Notes under the pieces: model-generated
What the model saw: the letters and a program-made list of their open reading frames with translations, nothing else
The model's database searches: none
Told to the model about the DNA's origin: nothing
Translations under genes and position numbers: made by a program
Shown here: positions 32,603 to 41,239 of the stretch, one piece after another
How positions within the stretch are numbered: the stretch's first letter is position 1
Layout: the number at the start of each line of letters is the position of its first letter
Assembly: GCA_966211795.1 (NCBI GenBank)
Contig: CBIHNW010000014.1
Coordinates: 62,001 to 126,000, forward strand
DNA: 64,000 nt
Reading direction: 5' to 3'
Source of the DNA: 21-14-0-10-47-8 sp966211795
GTDB lineage: Bacteria > Bdellovibrionota > Bdellovibrionia > Bdellovibrionales > Bdellovibrionaceae

Positions 32603-34012
32603 ATGGCAAAGTCGAAGAGCAAAACAATTTATGTGTGTCAAAACTGTGGAGCGCAACGTCCGAGATGGGAAGGTCGCTGCACCGATTGCGGCGCCTGGAA
32701 CTCTTTGGTTGAAGAAGTGATCTCCGCCGAACCCGTCACGCGTGGTTGGGCGACCGGAAAAGACAGCAAAGCTCCGAGCGGTCCCTCTTCGGTGAAGCCC
32801 GTTTCGCTGGACCAAAGTATTGAAAAATTCGAATTCAAACGCTTGAACACCGGATACGAAGAATTGAATCGTGTTTTGGGTGGCGGATTGGTTCACGGCA
32901 GCTACGTTTTGCTGGGTGGCTCGCCCGGCATCGGCAAAAGTACGATCCTGATGCAAATGGCTGGTGGACTTGCCAAAAATCAAAGTCGCGTTCTCTATAT
33001 TTCGGGTGAAGAAAGCGTTGGTCAAACCGGATCGCGCGCGCAGCGCCTGGGAATTCGCAGCTCGAACGTTGAAGTCGCGGCGGAAAGCAATCTGCAACTG
33101 ATTCTGCAACTGGCGCGCGAGAGAAAACCCGAAGTCGTCATCATTGATTCGATCCAAACAATTTTTATGCCCGAGCTTGAAGCAGCCCCAGGCTCCGTTT
33201 CGCAAGTGCGTGAATGCGCCGGACACTTGATGGGACTGGCGAAAACCGACGGCATGACCGTGATCTTGATCGGTCACGTCACCAAAGAGGGAAATATCGC
33301 CGGCCCCAAAGTGCTCGAGCACATGGTGGACTGCGTCCTTTCATTCGAAGGCGATCTCTCGCACAATTTCCGATTGCTGCGTTCATTGAAGAATCGCTTT
33401 GGTGCGACCCACGAGCTGGGCGTTTTCCAAATGGGAACTTTAGGCCTGGAAGAGGTCACAAATCCTTCGGAATTATTCCTCGAAGAGCGCGGCCAGAGCC
33501 TGATCGGCTCGGCGGTGTTTGCGTCGATGGAAGGCTCAAGACCCTTGCTCTGCGAGGTGCAGGCATTGACTTTGGGATCACCGATGGCGATGCCACGGCG
33601 AACGGCTCTGGGAATTGAAACCAATCGTCTGCATTTGCTCAGCGCCGTTTTGGATCGACATTTGGAAATGAAACTGAATCATGCCGATATTTTCATCAAC
33701 GTCGTCGGCGGATTGAAACTGAATGATCCCTCTTCCGATATGGCGGTCGCCGCCGCGATTTTATCGACCGAAATGCGCCACGAAATTGAAGCCAAGGCGA
33801 TTTTCTTCGGCGAGATCGGCTTGACCGGCGAAGTCCGCGCCGTCGCCTTTGCCGAGCAACGCGTGCGTGAAGCCGATAAACTGGGCTTCAATCATTTTGT
33901 CCTACCCGCTTCGAACAAAAAACATCTGGTGGATTTCAAGCCCGGACAAGGCAAGCGAATCACCTGGATCAAAAATATTTTCGAGCTATCGCAGATGATT
34001 CGCAATAACTGA
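32603..34012 (+). CDS. radA: DNA repair protein RadA
   Basis: A 469-residue RecA-like branch migration ATPase. The N-terminal C4 zinc finger is YVCQNCGAQRPRWEGRCTDC. Walker A is GGSPGIGKST, the RadA-specific motif is LKNRFGATHELGVF, and a Lon-protease-like C-terminal domain follows (INVVGGLKLNDPSSDMAVAA). Start ATG 32603 (MAKSKSKTIYVC) is chosen from family fit; ATG 32588 is an in-frame alternative. It is divergent from the transglycosylase gene, with start codons only 25 bp apart, so the two promoters must overlap or lie inside the genes. Confidence 0.96.
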   Translation: MAKSKSKTIYVCQNCGAQRPRWEGRCTDCGAWNSLVEEVISAEPVTRGWATGKDSKAPSGPSSVKPVSLDQSIEKFEFKRLNTGYEELNRVLGGGLVHGSYVLLGGSPGIGKSTILMQMAGGLAKNQSRVLYISGEESVGQTGSRAQRLGIRSSNVEVAAESNLQLILQLARERKPEVVIIDSIQTIFMPELEAAPGSVSQVRECAGHLMGLAKTDGMTVILIGHVTKEGNIAGPKVLEHMVDCVLSFEGDLSHNFRLLRSLKNRFGATHELGVFQMGTLGLEEVTNPSELFLEERGQSLIGSAVFASMEGSRPLLCEVQALTLGSPMAMPRRTALGIETNRLHLLSAVLDRHLEMKLNHADIFINVVGGLKLNDPSSDMAVAAAILSTEMRHEIEAKAIFFGEIGLTGEVRAVAFAEQRVREADKLGFNHFVLPASNKKHLVDFKPGQGKRITWIKNIFELSQMIRNN

Positions 34013-34016
34013 TAGG

Positions 34017-35558
34017 TCAGTATAAATAACGGCAAGCGTAGCGGACCTTTTCTTTTTTGATGAGCTTATCATAGAAGGCTTTTAACCAGTCGCTTTGGTA
34101 GACAGTGGGGAAGTTTTCGCGCATCTGTCTTGAACCAAAGAGATACTGCAGGCCTTCAGAGGTCGGCAGGCGCTCCTTCAGCGTCTGCAGCATCCGCTCC
34201 GAAACATGGGAACGCTTGCCCAGCAGATGATCCATTTGATCAGGTTCAACAAAAAGCATTTCAAAGAGAATCGCGAATTCTTCATTCTTAATCTTATTCA
34301 AATCACTCAGCTTCAAAATGCTATCGAAAGTCACCTCGTTCAAAGTATCGAAAGCATAAATGTTATTATCTAATTGTGAGCTTTCGAAAAAATCCAAAAA
34401 GGTTTCTGAAAACTGACCCACATAGGATGAAGCCTTCACGGACCATCCCCGAAAAAAAACGTCTGAATCTTTGCGGGCCTTGGTGTTTACCAAAGGTGTT
34501 TCGCGGATCAGTTTATCAAACGTCTTTTGATATTCGGTTCGCAAGGTCTTTGCGACCCGCTGAAGGTGCACGTCGTACGTGTCTTGGATTTGTTGAATCA
34601 ATTCGTTCGCTGGTTCGGAAATGTGACCGTTTCCAAGCTTCAGACCGTGACGCTTCAAAACAGCTTCAAGATCGGCGAGATACGACTGAGACAAAACTTG
34701 GCGAATCAATGTCGTGATCTCCTCGTACACTTCAGCGCGGTTGGATCGAGAATGAATGACCGAAGCTGTCGGAACCAATCCAGCTTCCTCTTTTTTGATC
34801 GAGTCGAAAGTTCCATGCCACTCACTGCTGTAAGCCATGCCCCTTCTGTCTTCGGATGTGCGCATGATCGAACTGAAGACATCTTCGCTTTCAAGTTCTT
34901 TGACTTGTTTTCGTTTCATTTGTTGAATCAGCTTCGGCGCTAACTTGAGGGGATCCCATGCATTCCATTTGCTTTGCAGGGTCATGACATTGAATCGGTC
35001 GACAATTTCTTCGTCATTGAAACCAGCCCAGCGCAAAAGGCTGACGGCCGCCGTCGCCAATTGGGTTGATTGGGATTGCGCTCCCATGGAGGTATAATCC
35101 ACGATCACGAAAGAGCGCGGCTCATCTTTCTTGTCCGACAGTCCCAACGATTTCAAATAAAGCGCCATCTGATAGGTCGTCATCTTTTCGAAAATCGGCG
35201 TGCTCAAATTGATATAACGAATCCGGTCTTGTTCTCCGTAGGCATAATAAACGGCTTCCATTCCGTTGGCCGTCAGTGACATGTCTCGTCCCAGAAAAGC
35301 GAAGATCGCGCCAGGATAGGCTTTCTCAAGACCGGCAATCAGGTCCGGAAGGCCTTGTTCGATGGCCTTGACGTTGTCATCTTGCTCAAGCGGGAACTTT
35401 TCCATCGGCAACAAGGCTTCAAAGCCTTGATTTAAAATTTCGGCGGTCGTCGGTCGATGCCTTGATTTTTCCAGAAATTGACTTTGAATTCGGTTCTGCG
35501 CAAAAGTCAGCTGGCCAAGGACTAGACAGAGCGACAAAAAAAGAAGATTCGAACTCAC
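34017..35558 (-). CDS. Exported protein of unknown function, 513 residues
   Basis: Starting at GTG 35558 (AAAGG eight bases upstream) gives a clean signal peptide (MSSNLLFLSLCLVLGQLTFA) before QNRIQS. An upstream in-frame start at 35642 would place 28 extra residues before it. The mature protein is mixed alpha/beta: AYPGAIFAFLGRDMSLTANG and SFVIVDYTSMGAQSQSTQLA look like strands with Gly turns, the second half is mainly helical. There is no catalytic motif that I recognise. The GRDMS and VDYTS segments recall a phosphoribosyl or haloacid-type nucleotide fold, but this is weak. It ends 5 bp from the convergent radA stop. Confidence 0.7.
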   Translation of the reverse strand: MSSNLLFLSLCLVLGQLTFAQNRIQSQFLEKSRHRPTTAEILNQGFEALLPMEKFPLEQDDNVKAIEQGLPDLIAGLEKAYPGAIFAFLGRDMSLTANGMEAVYYAYGEQDRIRYINLSTPIFEKMTTYQMALYLKSLGLSDKKDEPRSFVIVDYTSMGAQSQSTQLATAAVSLLRWAGFNDEEIVDRFNVMTLQSKWNAWDPLKLAPKLIQQMKRKQVKELESEDVFSSIMRTSEDRRGMAYSSEWHGTFDSIKKEEAGLVPTASVIHSRSNRAEVYEEITTLIRQVLSQSYLADLEAVLKRHGLKLGNGHISEPANELIQQIQDTYDVHLQRVAKTLRTEYQKTFDKLIRETPLVNTKARKDSDVFFRGWSVKASSYVGQFSETFLDFFESSQLDNNIYAFDTLNEVTFDSILKLSDLNKIKNEEFAILFEMLFVEPDQMDHLLGKRSHVSERMLQTLKERLPTSEGLQYLFGSRQMRENFPTVYQSDWLKAFYDKLIKKEKVRYACRYLY

Positions 35559-35755
35559 GTGCAGCCTTTCGATTGATTTTGAACCGTCCTTGCGCCAGTT
35601 TTGCAAAAACAAGGCTCGGCCATTTTGTCTGGAAAGGCGCAAATCTTTCGCGATTTGAAGAATGTGATTCCAACGATTCTCTCATGAGGGACCAAGGGCC
35701 AGAAATCGGCCAGACTCTCTTTAGAGTCCCTTAATTTTCGATCAAACTAGAATTC

Positions 35756-36145
35756 ATGAAAGAATCTGCGGAAGTCGTAAAAGAGACCTACAAACCTGGC
35801 GATTACATCTTTTTCGAAGGTGATATCGATTACCACTTCTACATCATCGAATCCGGACAAGTGCAAATTTTCACGAAAAATAAATCTGGCGGTCGCATCA
35901 ACATCGCCACCATCAACGCCGGCGAATCGTTTGGCGAATTCGCGCTGCTGGATAAACAGCCTCGATCCGCATCGGCCCAAGCAGTCAACGAATGCACCCT
36001 GATCAAAGTTTCCGAAACTGGTTACCAACAGCTCCTGTCGGAGCTACCCGTCTGGGCGAGCTCCATGTTGCAATCGTTTGCGCAGCGAATGAAGAGCATG
36101 AACGAGAAATTAAAAGACCTGCCCCAGTTTCTCGCGAAAAAATAA
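35756..36145 (+). CDS. Cyclic-nucleotide-binding domain protein
   Basis: A 129-residue protein consisting of a single cNMP-binding (CAP_ED) domain: YKPGDYIFFEGDIDYHFYII, ESGQVQIFTKN, then the phosphate-binding cassette FGEFALLDKQPRSASAQAVN, with Arg and a Ser/Ala pair in the sites that contact cyclic phosphate. No DNA-binding domain follows, so it is not a CRP-type regulator by itself. It could be a stand-alone sensor acting on a partner. It ends one base before the end of the convergent secreted protein gene at 36146. Confidence 0.9.
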   Translation: MKESAEVVKETYKPGDYIFFEGDIDYHFYIIESGQVQIFTKNKSGGRINIATINAGESFGEFALLDKQPRSASAQAVNECTLIKVSETGYQQLLSELPVWASSMLQSFAQRMKSMNEKLKDLPQFLAKK

Positions 36146-37258
36146 TCAATCCTCGAAAATCGAAGAACGCGAACATTCGGTATGATTCAAAAGGTCCATC
36201 ATCTCTTGGATGGATGTTCTTTCGCAGGCCGCTCCATCGACTTGGGGACGAATGATTTCCAAGCAAAGTTTTGCCAACGTGCTGTATTCAAGGCGCGCTT
36301 TGGCCAAGGTTTTGCTGATATCGAAAGTTCCGTTCGCACAGTTTTGAATGGAAGAGCGCCAATTGAGATCTGCCTTCTTCAATTGAGCATCGATGATCCG
36401 CACCCAATCGGCACGGCGTCTTTCGGCAGCTTCGGCCGAGTCCAAAAGGTGAAAACGCACAAGGGATTCGAAAACAGTCCGAGCCGAGGTGACATCACTT
36501 TGGATCTGCGTTGAAATCAGATCCACCACTGAAGCCTGGCGAGCGACGTCGAGATCTGATCTTTGAATTTGGGCCATGAGCAAAGCTTGTACAATCATGT
36601 CGGGCTTTTCTGAATCAGCTGCATTTTGAAAACGGTCCTGATTCAAAAAGACCGAAGCCGATGTCTGACAGGATTCGGGTCTGCACAGTTTTAAATCGAA
36701 GCCTTTCCCATCTAAATACCAGGTCTTGCGAAAACCAAACATGAGCCAATCCGAAAATCCCGGCAGATCCTTTTCAAGAGTCTGGATCCGACGGCCGAAC
36801 TTGGTTTCAAGCAAAGCTTGCAAGTCACGAGTTCGCAACCTTTTGGTATTCGAGAAAACTTGAAGATCTAAAAGCTCGCCCGTCTGTGCGCTGATATTGC
36901 CACCACCGCCATCGGCCACACCTCCGCCCCCATTGAGCTGCATTTGCTCCATTTCACGGGGTGGCGCCTTCAGCAGAAACTGAATTTGTTCACGAGACCG
37001 GGTCTTGGTGTTGCGAACCCAATCGCTGTCGTCGTTGGCGCGCAGGGACTCGCGTTCCCCGGTAGTCGGGTCCGCATTGCGATCGTTATTTTTCAACTCC
37101 AGCTTTTCGGTATTCCCGGAAGAACTTGATTTCGTCGACAACGACAATCGCTCTGAGGGAACCGATCTTTGCAGAGATTGGGCATGGACGAAAATAGGCA
37201 CCACCGCCAAGCCAGCAATCAATGTTTTTAGGCCATTAAAGAATAGAGCGCATCTCAT
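36146..37258 (-). CDS. Exported protein next to TIGR02147 regulator, HE-motif paralogue lacking HE
   Basis: A 370-residue exported protein (signal peptide ending VHAQSLQ). After a disordered Ser/Asn/Arg region and a Gly run (QLNGGGGVADGGGGNIS), the C-terminal part resembles the proteins at 39139-40341 and 45406-46929: TWYLDGKGFDLKLCRPESCQ lines up with SWVLTDEPLSQKFCQNAQVF of the first. In that alignment the expected F-V-H-E-L block is IVQALLMAQIQ, so the His-Glu pair is missing. It is probably an inactive or divergent member. It starts 41 bp after the stop of the regulator at 37299-38108, so the two form an operon. Confidence 0.7.
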   Translation of the reverse strand: MRCALFFNGLKTLIAGLAVVPIFVHAQSLQRSVPSERLSLSTKSSSSGNTEKLELKNNDRNADPTTGERESLRANDDSDWVRNTKTRSREQIQFLLKAPPREMEQMQLNGGGGVADGGGGNISAQTGELLDLQVFSNTKRLRTRDLQALLETKFGRRIQTLEKDLPGFSDWLMFGFRKTWYLDGKGFDLKLCRPESCQTSASVFLNQDRFQNAADSEKPDMIVQALLMAQIQRSDLDVARQASVVDLISTQIQSDVTSARTVFESLVRFHLLDSAEAAERRRADWVRIIDAQLKKADLNWRSSIQNCANGTFDISKTLAKARLEYSTLAKLCLEIIRPQVDGAACERTSIQEMMDLLNHTECSRSSIFED

Positions 37259-37298
37259 GTCGATTTGGTCCTCGCCCCGTAAGAGAGCAAAAGGCGTG

Positions 37299-38108
37299 CT
37301 ACCGAAGCTTCAACAGATCGATGTTTAAGACCCCCATCTCCTCGGGGGTGGTCTTCTGGATACGTTGAAAGAATCTTTCTAGGAATTTGGCAAGTTCCTC
37401 TCGAAGCTGGCCAAAGTCTTCTTGGCTCACGGAAAAGGGAGATGAAAAACACATCTCCTCATCCTGCACATTTTCAATCTGCGACAATGCCTTCACTCGC
37501 CAATTCAGCCGGTGGCGGTGAATGTGCGGCGAGGTGTGCTCGAGATAAGTTTTTTGAAAGCCGACTTTGTAAACTCCGTGCTTTTCTTCACACAAGCCAC
37601 AAGCACACAGAAATTCGAGCATCTCCGTGACTTCGGCTCGCTCAAGATGAAACCGCTTGGCAATCTCTTCTTTACTTTTTCCTTTGCCAATCGAGCAGTA
37701 AAGCCGGATCGCCGAATAGGTCCAAGATGAGTAGAAAACGGATTTTTCGCTGTCGGTGAATTCACGATCTTTTGGCATTCGCTTGGAAAGGTTTTTGGAC
37801 TTGGTTTTCAAAACTCCCAGACGTTTTTCGAGATACGTTTTCGTTTCATGCGATCCCGCTTTTTCAATTTCCAGAATGAGCAGAAAATATTCGATTTCGT
37901 TTTCACTTAAGCCCAGATGCTTTGCCAACAGGTAGCCTTGATCGATATTAAAAGACTTGCTACCCGCCAACACCTGGCTGACGTAAGAGGCCTGCAGTGA
38001 AAGGTGATCCGCCCAGCGCTGAATTTCCCCCCAGCCCTTCTTCGGCAAGGCCTCGATATAAGCTCTTAAAAATTCTCTGCTTTTCGTAAAGTTAAAAATG
38101 CTGACCAT
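37299..38108 (-). CDS. TIGR02147-family protein, likely transcriptional regulator
   Basis: A 269-residue protein matching the TIGR02147 family, multiplied in Bdellovibrio and Fibrobacter. The N-terminus begins FNFTKSREFLRAYIEALPKK and has a helix-turn-helix-like segment (WADHLSLQASYVSQVLAGSK, FNIDQGYLLAKHLGLSENEI). A middle winged-helix-like part (KEEIAKRFHLERAEVTEMLE) and a conserved C-terminal domain follow. Paralogue: 44594-45409. The start at ATG 38108 follows TATGAT by 5 bases with no close Shine-Dalgarno, so a leaderless or weakly translated mRNA is possible. It precedes a secreted protein gene in the same direction, as its paralogue does. Confidence 0.88.
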   Translation of the reverse strand: MVSIFNFTKSREFLRAYIEALPKKGWGEIQRWADHLSLQASYVSQVLAGSKSFNIDQGYLLAKHLGLSENEIEYFLLILEIEKAGSHETKTYLEKRLGVLKTKSKNLSKRMPKDREFTDSEKSVFYSSWTYSAIRLYCSIGKGKSKEEIAKRFHLERAEVTEMLEFLCACGLCEEKHGVYKVGFQKTYLEHTSPHIHRHRLNWRVKALSQIENVQDEEMCFSSPFSVSQEDFGQLREELAKFLERFFQRIQKTTPEEMGVLNIDLLKLR

Positions 38109-38225
38109 AAGTAATCATAACCTTTTGATAAGTATTTTTCATAAGTTTTCACTAATGAAGAATGGATTTAAAAACGCAGTGCATTATATTGGGCAGAACC
38201 CAACCAACCACCCCAAGGAGTTTTT

Positions 38226-39125
38226 ATGAAGTACGGTCTTGCAGCTCTCACCCTGCTGTTTTTTTCAAACGCGATGGCCACCGATTACGGCTATCTCGTT
38301 CCAAAATATTCAATGTCATTGGAAGAAGTTCGACGAATGATCCCGCAGGTCGACGCGGAGAAAATGAAAATCGGTCAGCACCTTCAAGTTTTACTGGCGG
38401 AAAAAATGGGCCTGATCAATCTTGAAGTGCAGAAGAAAGACCAGGCCATCCAACTAGCCAAGGAACAGTTTGTGAGATGCCGCCAAGAACCGGCATGCGT
38501 CTCCGAAGTGAACAACCAACTGTCGTACACGATCAATGCAATTCACCAATCCATCAATAATATCAACGTCAAGTATGCAAAGCTGACGGAGCAGGAAACC
38601 AATCAAATGGCGGCGGATTCGTTGGCACTTGAGCAAGTTTTGTTGAGTATGAAGAATTCCGTTTTGGCGCATGTGATCGATACTGAAATCAAGAAAAGAG
38701 ATGGACAGAATGGAATTGTGATCGAAACAGGCTTGGTGTTCCAAGTTACAACGACTTATCGAGAGACGATCCAAGTCCTGAGGCAACAGATCTACAATAC
38801 TTGGAGTTGGAACATCTCCGAGGGCAAATATTATTCTTTCGCCACTTACTTTTACCGCACGCCGACGGAGCAACGAAGAGTGCTTTTAGCCTTCAACTTG
38901 GGTGTGGGAAACAAATACGACGTGATTCGAAAAGAGCTGATGAGTCCGCTGGCGGAAACTGACAGGGCGATTTTTGAGCTCCCGAAAGCGGCCCTGGCAA
39001 AAGGTTTGATCGAGGATCTGGCCGTGGCCAACCCTTACAGTCTGGTTTGCGTTGCGGGAAAGCCAATCAATGAACCGGGGGCCTGCGTTTCCCCACTGAA
39101 AATCGACGCCGTGAAATTGAATTAA
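38226..39125 (+). CDS. Exported protein of unknown function, 299 residues
   Basis: Exported (signal peptide MKYGLAALTLLFFSNAMA). A predominantly helical protein (QVDAEKMKIGQHLQVLLAEK, QKKDQAIQLAKEQFVRCRQE) with four Cys (about 89, 94, 279, 288), which probably form disulphides. The helices at residues 35-150 may be a coiled coil. Ribosome site CCCAAGGAGTTTTT. It is divergent from the TIGR02147 gene and convergent with the HE-motif gene at 39139. Function unknown. Confidence 0.75.
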   Translation: MKYGLAALTLLFFSNAMATDYGYLVPKYSMSLEEVRRMIPQVDAEKMKIGQHLQVLLAEKMGLINLEVQKKDQAIQLAKEQFVRCRQEPACVSEVNNQLSYTINAIHQSINNINVKYAKLTEQETNQMAADSLALEQVLLSMKNSVLAHVIDTEIKKRDGQNGIVIETGLVFQVTTTYRETIQVLRQQIYNTWSWNISEGKYYSFATYFYRTPTEQRRVLLAFNLGVGNKYDVIRKELMSPLAETDRAIFELPKAALAKGLIEDLAVANPYSLVCVAGKPINEPGACVSPLKIDAVKLN

Positions 39126-39138
39126 TACAGAAGCTTCT

Positions 39139-40341
39139 TTACCGCGAACGCAGACAGCGTTTGCGGTGATCCCAAATCTGGAAAGCCAGTGTTTTCGTCT
39201 CGCACATGGTCTTGTCATAATCCGGTGTCAAGTAGCGCTGACACTCGTTGATCTGGCGAAGGGCCTCTTGCCTGAGAAGCCCGAATGCCTCTTTGCTGAT
39301 CAAGGGACGTTGATCACAGATCATATTGAAGCGAATCATCTCCGACAGTGCCTTCATCTTTTTCTTCATGGTTAACACCAGCTCGTACACCCGAAGTTCG
39401 GAAATCCGAGCAGAATCGATCAGGAGATTCGTTTTTTCCAGTTGCTGATAAAGGTCTTCGGGACTGACAGTTGAATTCAGAATCGATTCGGAGATCTGGG
39501 CCGTGATCGCGTCCTGTGTCGATTGCTCGAGACGAAATCCTTTCGCCAACAGATTGGTTCGGTAGCGAATCAGCTCGTGTACAAAAACATCGGCGATGTC
39601 TTTCGGAGAAGCCTGCTGAAACCAAGCTCTTTGAATCTGAACCAACTCAAAGCTTTGACAGGCAACGGTCTTTTTTTGAATTTGAAAGACTTGAGCATTT
39701 TGGCAAAATTTTTGACTGAGAGGCTCGTCCGTCAGCACCCACGAAATGGCCGAACTTCCTTCCAGCAACCAAATGGCGAAACCCGGCGCAACACGGTTGA
39801 TTTCCATCACTCGGCGGCTGTGAACATGGCCCACCAAATCAGTGATCTGTTGCCAAGTGAGCTGCGTCCATTCGGGACCTAGAACTGGCTTCTGACGCTG
39901 TCGAAGAAAGTCTGGGACGTAACGTTCGGACATCACAAAGTCCCCGTTCATTTGTTTCATGATTGCTTCCAACCGCTCTGCCGATTTCAAATATTCCGCT
40001 AAGCCAATCCAGCTTGAACCCCAGCGAAAGGCGATTTCCGAATCGCTGAATTTTCGTTGCTCGGTCTCGGAAAAAGCATTCAGCTGATCGCGAACTTCGC
40101 TGTTTATTTTTTTAAACTCTTCGGTCGCAAAAAGGACCTTCAGCTCTTCAGGCGAATAAATCACCGAAGCCGTCTGATTGATAAGATTGACTTTTTGTTC
40201 GGCCGCAAACACCCATGGGGTTATTGCTAGAGAAAGAACCAACAGCATCCACGACAATTGGGGTCGTACAGATGTCGATAGTTTCGACAGCGGCAACCCT
40301 CTGGAAAGGCCAATAATGCTTTGGCGGAAAAACGGATTCAT
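39139..40341 (-). CDS. Exported protein with HEL-motif, unknown function
   Basis: A 400-residue protein with a hydrophobic export segment (MLLVLSLAITPWVFA at residues 32-46); the segment before it is long, so the start may be the internal ATG at 40248. Conserved features shared with the proteins at 36146 and 45406: SSAISWVLTDEPLSQKFC, then a region with VACQSFELVQIQRAWFQ, then the block DIADVFVHELIRYRTNLL, where the His-Glu pair could be metal-binding or catalytic. Further cysteines near the end (MICDQRP, NECQRY, MCETKT, KRCLRSR) suggest disulphides. No known enzyme family is recognised. Similar layouts are, as I recall, common among Bdellovibrio secreted proteins. Confidence 0.65.
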   Translation of the reverse strand: MNPFFRQSIIGLSRGLPLSKLSTSVRPQLSWMLLVLSLAITPWVFAAEQKVNLINQTASVIYSPEELKVLFATEEFKKINSEVRDQLNAFSETEQRKFSDSEIAFRWGSSWIGLAEYLKSAERLEAIMKQMNGDFVMSERYVPDFLRQRQKPVLGPEWTQLTWQQITDLVGHVHSRRVMEINRVAPGFAIWLLEGSSAISWVLTDEPLSQKFCQNAQVFQIQKKTVACQSFELVQIQRAWFQQASPKDIADVFVHELIRYRTNLLAKGFRLEQSTQDAITAQISESILNSTVSPEDLYQQLEKTNLLIDSARISELRVYELVLTMKKKMKALSEMIRFNMICDQRPLISKEAFGLLRQEALRQINECQRYLTPDYDKTMCETKTLAFQIWDHRKRCLRSR

Positions 40342-40375
40342 TCAGGTACAGATTTGCAACGCCAATGCCCGGCGC

Positions 40376-41200
40376 TCAGGGTAGGTCCACATGATCAATT
40401 CGCCGGAAAAGGGCATCCGGTTTGGCCAATATTCTTAAGGCCGTGGCTGGCCCGTTTGCTGGTGCAGGCGGCTGATAGGCATAGCTGCCGGTATCGACCA
40501 ACATCAGCCGATCGTCGCCAACAATGGTCGCATCGATGTCATTGGGTAGAATGCCGAGTTGATTGAAAATCTCGAACAGTCCTTTCGCTTGCGCTTTCAA
40601 CTTGTCTTTTTGTTTCAGAGTTAATGCCATTTTCCCAAAGTCATTGCCTGTTTTAAAAGTTGCTGGATTCGTCAACTCCATCAAAATTCCGATATCGATT
40701 TCGTCAGGAGTAATTCCTAAAAGTTTTCCAGCGAGCTCGGCTTCGTACTTTTTCGTATACTGTGCAATCTGTGTAGAATCGAGCACACCGATCAGTTCAG
40801 GCGCCCAGCCCAGCTTTCCCAATTCCTTTTGAATGATGATGCCCTCTCGGCGGATGCTCCGATCGACTTCTTTGATGTAACCATCAAAAGGCATCATGTG
40901 CCGCACCAGCTTCAGGGCGTAAGAGCGGCCTTGGTAGCGCACCTGGATCACTCCGCTGTACATGCCGTAGCCCAAAGCTTTTTCCGGAACGAGGTCGATG
41001 GAATTTAATTTTAGCGCCTGCAACTGCTCGTCGATCGAATTCATTTCTTGATGGAACCGCAGGATTTCTGCTGTCGATATTTTTGACGAAGGCTCATAGA
41101 CGGCACGGCACAGGATCCCGACAGCATGGGCTTGGAGGTGCAGCATCAGTCCAAATAGGAATATGGCGAGAAAGTGCGAGCGATGTAATCCCATGCCCAC
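40376..41200 (-). CDS. Exported protein-kinase-like protein
   Basis: A 274-residue protein with an N-terminal signal peptide (HRSHFLAIFLFGLMLHLQAH, then AVG). The mature part has protein-kinase-like motifs in order: glycine loop LGYGMYSGVIQV (77-88), Lys97 in SYALKLVR, Glu119 in SIRREGIIIQKEL (salt-bridge Glu), hinge GILMELTNPA, catalytic-loop-like LGILPNDIDATIVG with Asp221, and LMLVDTGS in place of DFG with Asp236. The Asn normally five residues after the catalytic Asp is not clear (ATIVG), so it could be a pseudokinase. It may phosphorylate extracellular or periplasmic targets, or only bind nucleotide. The fold call is inference from motif order. Confidence 0.5.
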   Translation of the reverse strand: MGMGLHRSHFLAIFLFGLMLHLQAHAVGILCRAVYEPSSKISTAEILRFHQEMNSIDEQLQALKLNSIDLVPEKALGYGMYSGVIQVRYQGRSYALKLVRHMMPFDGYIKEVDRSIRREGIIIQKELGKLGWAPELIGVLDSTQIAQYTKKYEAELAGKLLGITPDEIDIGILMELTNPATFKTGNDFGKMALTLKQKDKLKAQAKGLFEIFNQLGILPNDIDATIVGDDRLMLVDTGSYAYQPPAPANGPATALRILAKPDALFRRIDHVDLP

Positions 41201-41239
41201 GGGAAATGCAAAACATGTGACAATCCGAAAACCGCGCCT

